Shown here one piece after another: positions 5,631 to 7,011 of a stretch of 7,011 nucleotides of DNA. Where the stretch lies: assembly GCA_025457805.1 (NCBI GenBank), contig JALOTR010000183.1, positions 1 through 7,011 on the forward strand. The letters run 5' to 3'. The notes below the pieces were generated by a model. That model was not told the origin of the DNA, searched no databases, and was given only the letters and a program-made list of their open reading frames with translations. A program made the position numbers and the translations under genes. This DNA comes from Akkermansiaceae bacterium (GTDB lineage: Bacteria; Verrucomicrobiota; Verrucomicrobiia; Verrucomicrobiales; Akkermansiaceae). Numbering within the stretch: the stretch's first letter is position 1; each line of letters starts with the position of its first letter.

Positions 5631-7011
5631 ATGCGCCTGCTTTTCCTGCTTCTGTCCCTGACTCTCACCGCGAGTGCCCAGCTCACCTGGTCGCTGGCGA
5701 GTGGCAACGCGTCGTGGCCAGCCGACAAGCGCGCCGCGATCATCGCCGCCATGGATGAGGCGGTGGCCATCTACAATGCGAACGGTTATTTCCCCAAGAC
5801 GCTCTGGGCGAACTACAATGCGTCAGTCCCGACTGCACAGGCGAGTTATTCGGGCTGGATCGATTTCGGCGGCCAGATCGGCACCCGCACGGCGATGCAT
5901 GAAATTTCCCACACGCTGGGAGTCGGCCAGTATTCCACGTGGACGACCAACCAATCGGGCGGCAAATGGACCGGAACTTTTGCCAACAACCGCGTCAAGC
6001 TCTTCGATGGCCCGAGTGCCACCATCGGTTGCGATACCATTCACTTCTGGCCCTACGGACTCAACTTCGCAAGTGAGGACAGCACGCTCAACCGCATCCG
6101 CCACGTCAAGATGGTCTCCGCATTCCGCCGCGACATGGGCATCGTCACAGACTCGGATGGTGATGGGATTCCCAATGATTGGGAGATGTTCTATTTCGGA
6201 AATCTCAGCCAGACCGCAGCGGGCGATGCGGATGGAGACGGCATCGGAAATCTTGCGGAATACAATGCGGACACCAACCCCGCAGCAGCAGCCACCCAAT
6301 GGACCGGAGCGATCAGCAGTGACTGGACCACCCTTGCCAATTGGAATCCCGCCATCGCGCAAACGCAGGGCACCTTTTACACCCGCATCAACGTCAATAA
6401 CAACAGCAACAGCCCCTTGGTTTACGATGCCGCGCGTGGCAACACCATCCTCCGCCCGGCCGATCGCGGATTGGTGATCGGGAGCGGCTTGAACAATGCC
6501 AATACCTCCGGCACGATGAACATCACCGGAGGATCGTTTTCCACCGTCGGAGCCCAAAGCCCGGACATCATCGGCAATGGCCAGGGAAACAGCGGAGTGC
6601 TCAATGTTTCAGGTGGCAGTTATGCAAGCGATGACCTGCAATTCGGTGTCGCCGGGCAAGGCAGCGGCACCTTGAATCTCAATTCCGGAAGCGCGGACAT
6701 CGCCGCACTCTCCTTCCGCTTTGCCACCGGGGGCAACGGCAGCGTTCATGTCAACGGCGGCACACTCACCACCTCATCCATCAGTCGAACCGGCACGGGC
6801 ATTGGAAATCTCTTTCTGAACGGGGGCACTTTGCGCGCGGGAGCCAGTTCAGAAACTTTTCTCGAAGGCTTGTCCAATGCATTCATCCGGAGCAACGGCG
6901 TCACCCTGGACACTTCCACCCATGCGATCACCATCGCGCAGGCACTGCTCAACGATCCCACCTTTCCGGCAGGAGGCATCATCAAAACCGGATCCGGCAT
7001 TCTTACTCTCG
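5631..7011 (+). CDS. Secreted HExxH-domain protein with calcium-loop and autotransporter-type beta-strand repeats (3' partial)
   Basis: The frame is open from ATG 5631 to the window edge (460 codons, no stop), so the protein is truncated by the window. Residues 1-16 are a Sec signal peptide (MRLLFLLLSLTLTASA, cleavage before Q17). Residues about 17-171 form a domain with HEISHTLGVGQ (H90, E91, H94, G97). This is an HExxHxxG zinc-peptidase signature, but Q100 stands where metzincins have the third His. A later H138 in IHFWPYGLN could be the third ligand (inference). Residues 174-217 hold two thrombospondin type 3-like calcium loops, DSDGDGIPNDWE and DADGDGIGNLAEY. From about 222 the sequence becomes Gly/Asn/Ser/Thr-rich with beta-strand turns (MNITGGSF, VLNVSGGSY, TLNLNSGS, VHVNGGTL, LFLNGGTL at about 296-400). 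It ends in GGIIKTGSGILTL (448-460), an autotransporter-associated beta-strand repeat. The probable role is a surface or secreted adhesin-like protein with a possible peptidase head. The substrate is unknown, and activity is unproven given the non-canonical third ligand. Confidence 0.8.
   Translation, partial: MRLLFLLLSLTLTASAQLTWSLASGNASWPADKRAAIIAAMDEAVAIYNANGYFPKTLWANYNASVPTAQASYSGWIDFGGQIGTRTAMHEISHTLGVGQYSTWTTNQSGGKWTGTFANNRVKLFDGPSATIGCDTIHFWPYGLNFASEDSTLNRIRHVKMVSAFRRDMGIVTDSDGDGIPNDWEMFYFGNLSQTAAGDADGDGIGNLAEYNADTNPAAAATQWTGAISSDWTTLANWNPAIAQTQGTFYTRINVNNNSNSPLVYDAARGNTILRPADRGLVIGSGLNNANTSGTMNITGGSFSTVGAQSPDIIGNGQGNSGVLNVSGGSYASDDLQFGVAGQGSGTLNLNSGSADIAALSFRFATGGNGSVHVNGGTLTTSSISRTGTGIGNLFLNGGTLRAGASSETFLEGLSNAFIRSNGVTLDTSTHAITIAQALLNDPTFPAGGIIKTGSGILTL
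6516..6836 (+). repeat. Beta-strand GG-turn repeats in the passenger-like region
   Basis: Five short protein repeats of the form (V/L/M)-x-(V/I/L)-(N/T/S)-(G/S)-G-(S/T) occur at about residues 296, 324, 348, 372 and 394 of the 5631 gene, spaced roughly 22-28 residues. This period fits one beta-helix rung per repeat, as in autotransporter passenger domains. The nucleotide copies are diverged, so this is an old protein-level repeat rather than a recent tandem duplication. Confidence 0.5.

Noticed and set aside
5333..5770. Minus-strand reading frame of 145 codons spanning the gap between the two plus-strand genes
   Set aside because: It overlaps the end of one well-supported gene and the start (signal peptide) of another, shows no recognisable domain, and has only moderate codon bias in the gap.
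5674..6477. Plus-strand 267-codon frame inside the last gene
   Set aside because: It is a Ser/Arg/Pro-rich shadow of the 5631 frame, which has a signal peptide, an HExxH motif and calcium loops.

Overview
The window most likely comes from a member of the Verrucomicrobiota (inference). The DNA looks GC-rich, with G/C-ending codons favoured in the genes. Convincing Shine-Dalgarno sites are missing before the main starts. It carries very large secreted mosaic proteins, DxDxDG calcium-loop (thrombospondin type 3-like) repeats, and an autotransporter-associated beta-strand repeat ending in a KTGSGILTL-type motif. This combination is typical of that phylum, but no marker gene is present to fix the taxonomy.

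Layout. (1) Positions 90-287, minus strand: a small unrecognised 65-codon gene. A perfect short inverted repeat (36-51) lies beyond its stop. (2) Positions 295-524: a 230-bp divergent intergenic region with a 13-bp near-direct repeat spaced 42 bp, an 8-bp inverted repeat, and a small GC hairpin. (3) Positions 525-5400, plus strand: one ancestral gene for a secreted family GH16 glycoside hydrolase with a long tail of carbohydrate-binding, LamG, Ig/PKD-like (K319-type), DNRLRE-type and calcium-loop modules. The gene is broken near 890 by what looks like a small internal deletion (3n+2 bases). The deletion shifts the frame and appears to have removed the E-x-D-x-x-E catalytic segment. The remains are an N-terminal piece (525-1097) and a long C-terminal frame (to 5400). 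(4) Positions 5401-5630: a non-coding gap with a 7-bp hairpin. (5) Positions 5631 to the window end, plus strand: a secreted protein, open at the right edge, with an HExxHxxG zinc-peptidase-like N-terminal domain, two calcium-loop repeats, and a beta-strand-rich repeat region running into an autotransporter-type repeat.

How they fit together. Both plus-strand products have signal peptides and look built for the cell surface or outside medium. The first is a polysaccharide degrader or binder (laminarin, agar or a similar beta-glycan; the substrate cannot be read from the sequence). The second is an adhesin-like or surface protein with a possible peptidase head. They share direction and the calcium-loop module, but the 230-bp gap between them does not show that they form an operon. 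I see no mobile element, CRISPR array, tRNA or rRNA.
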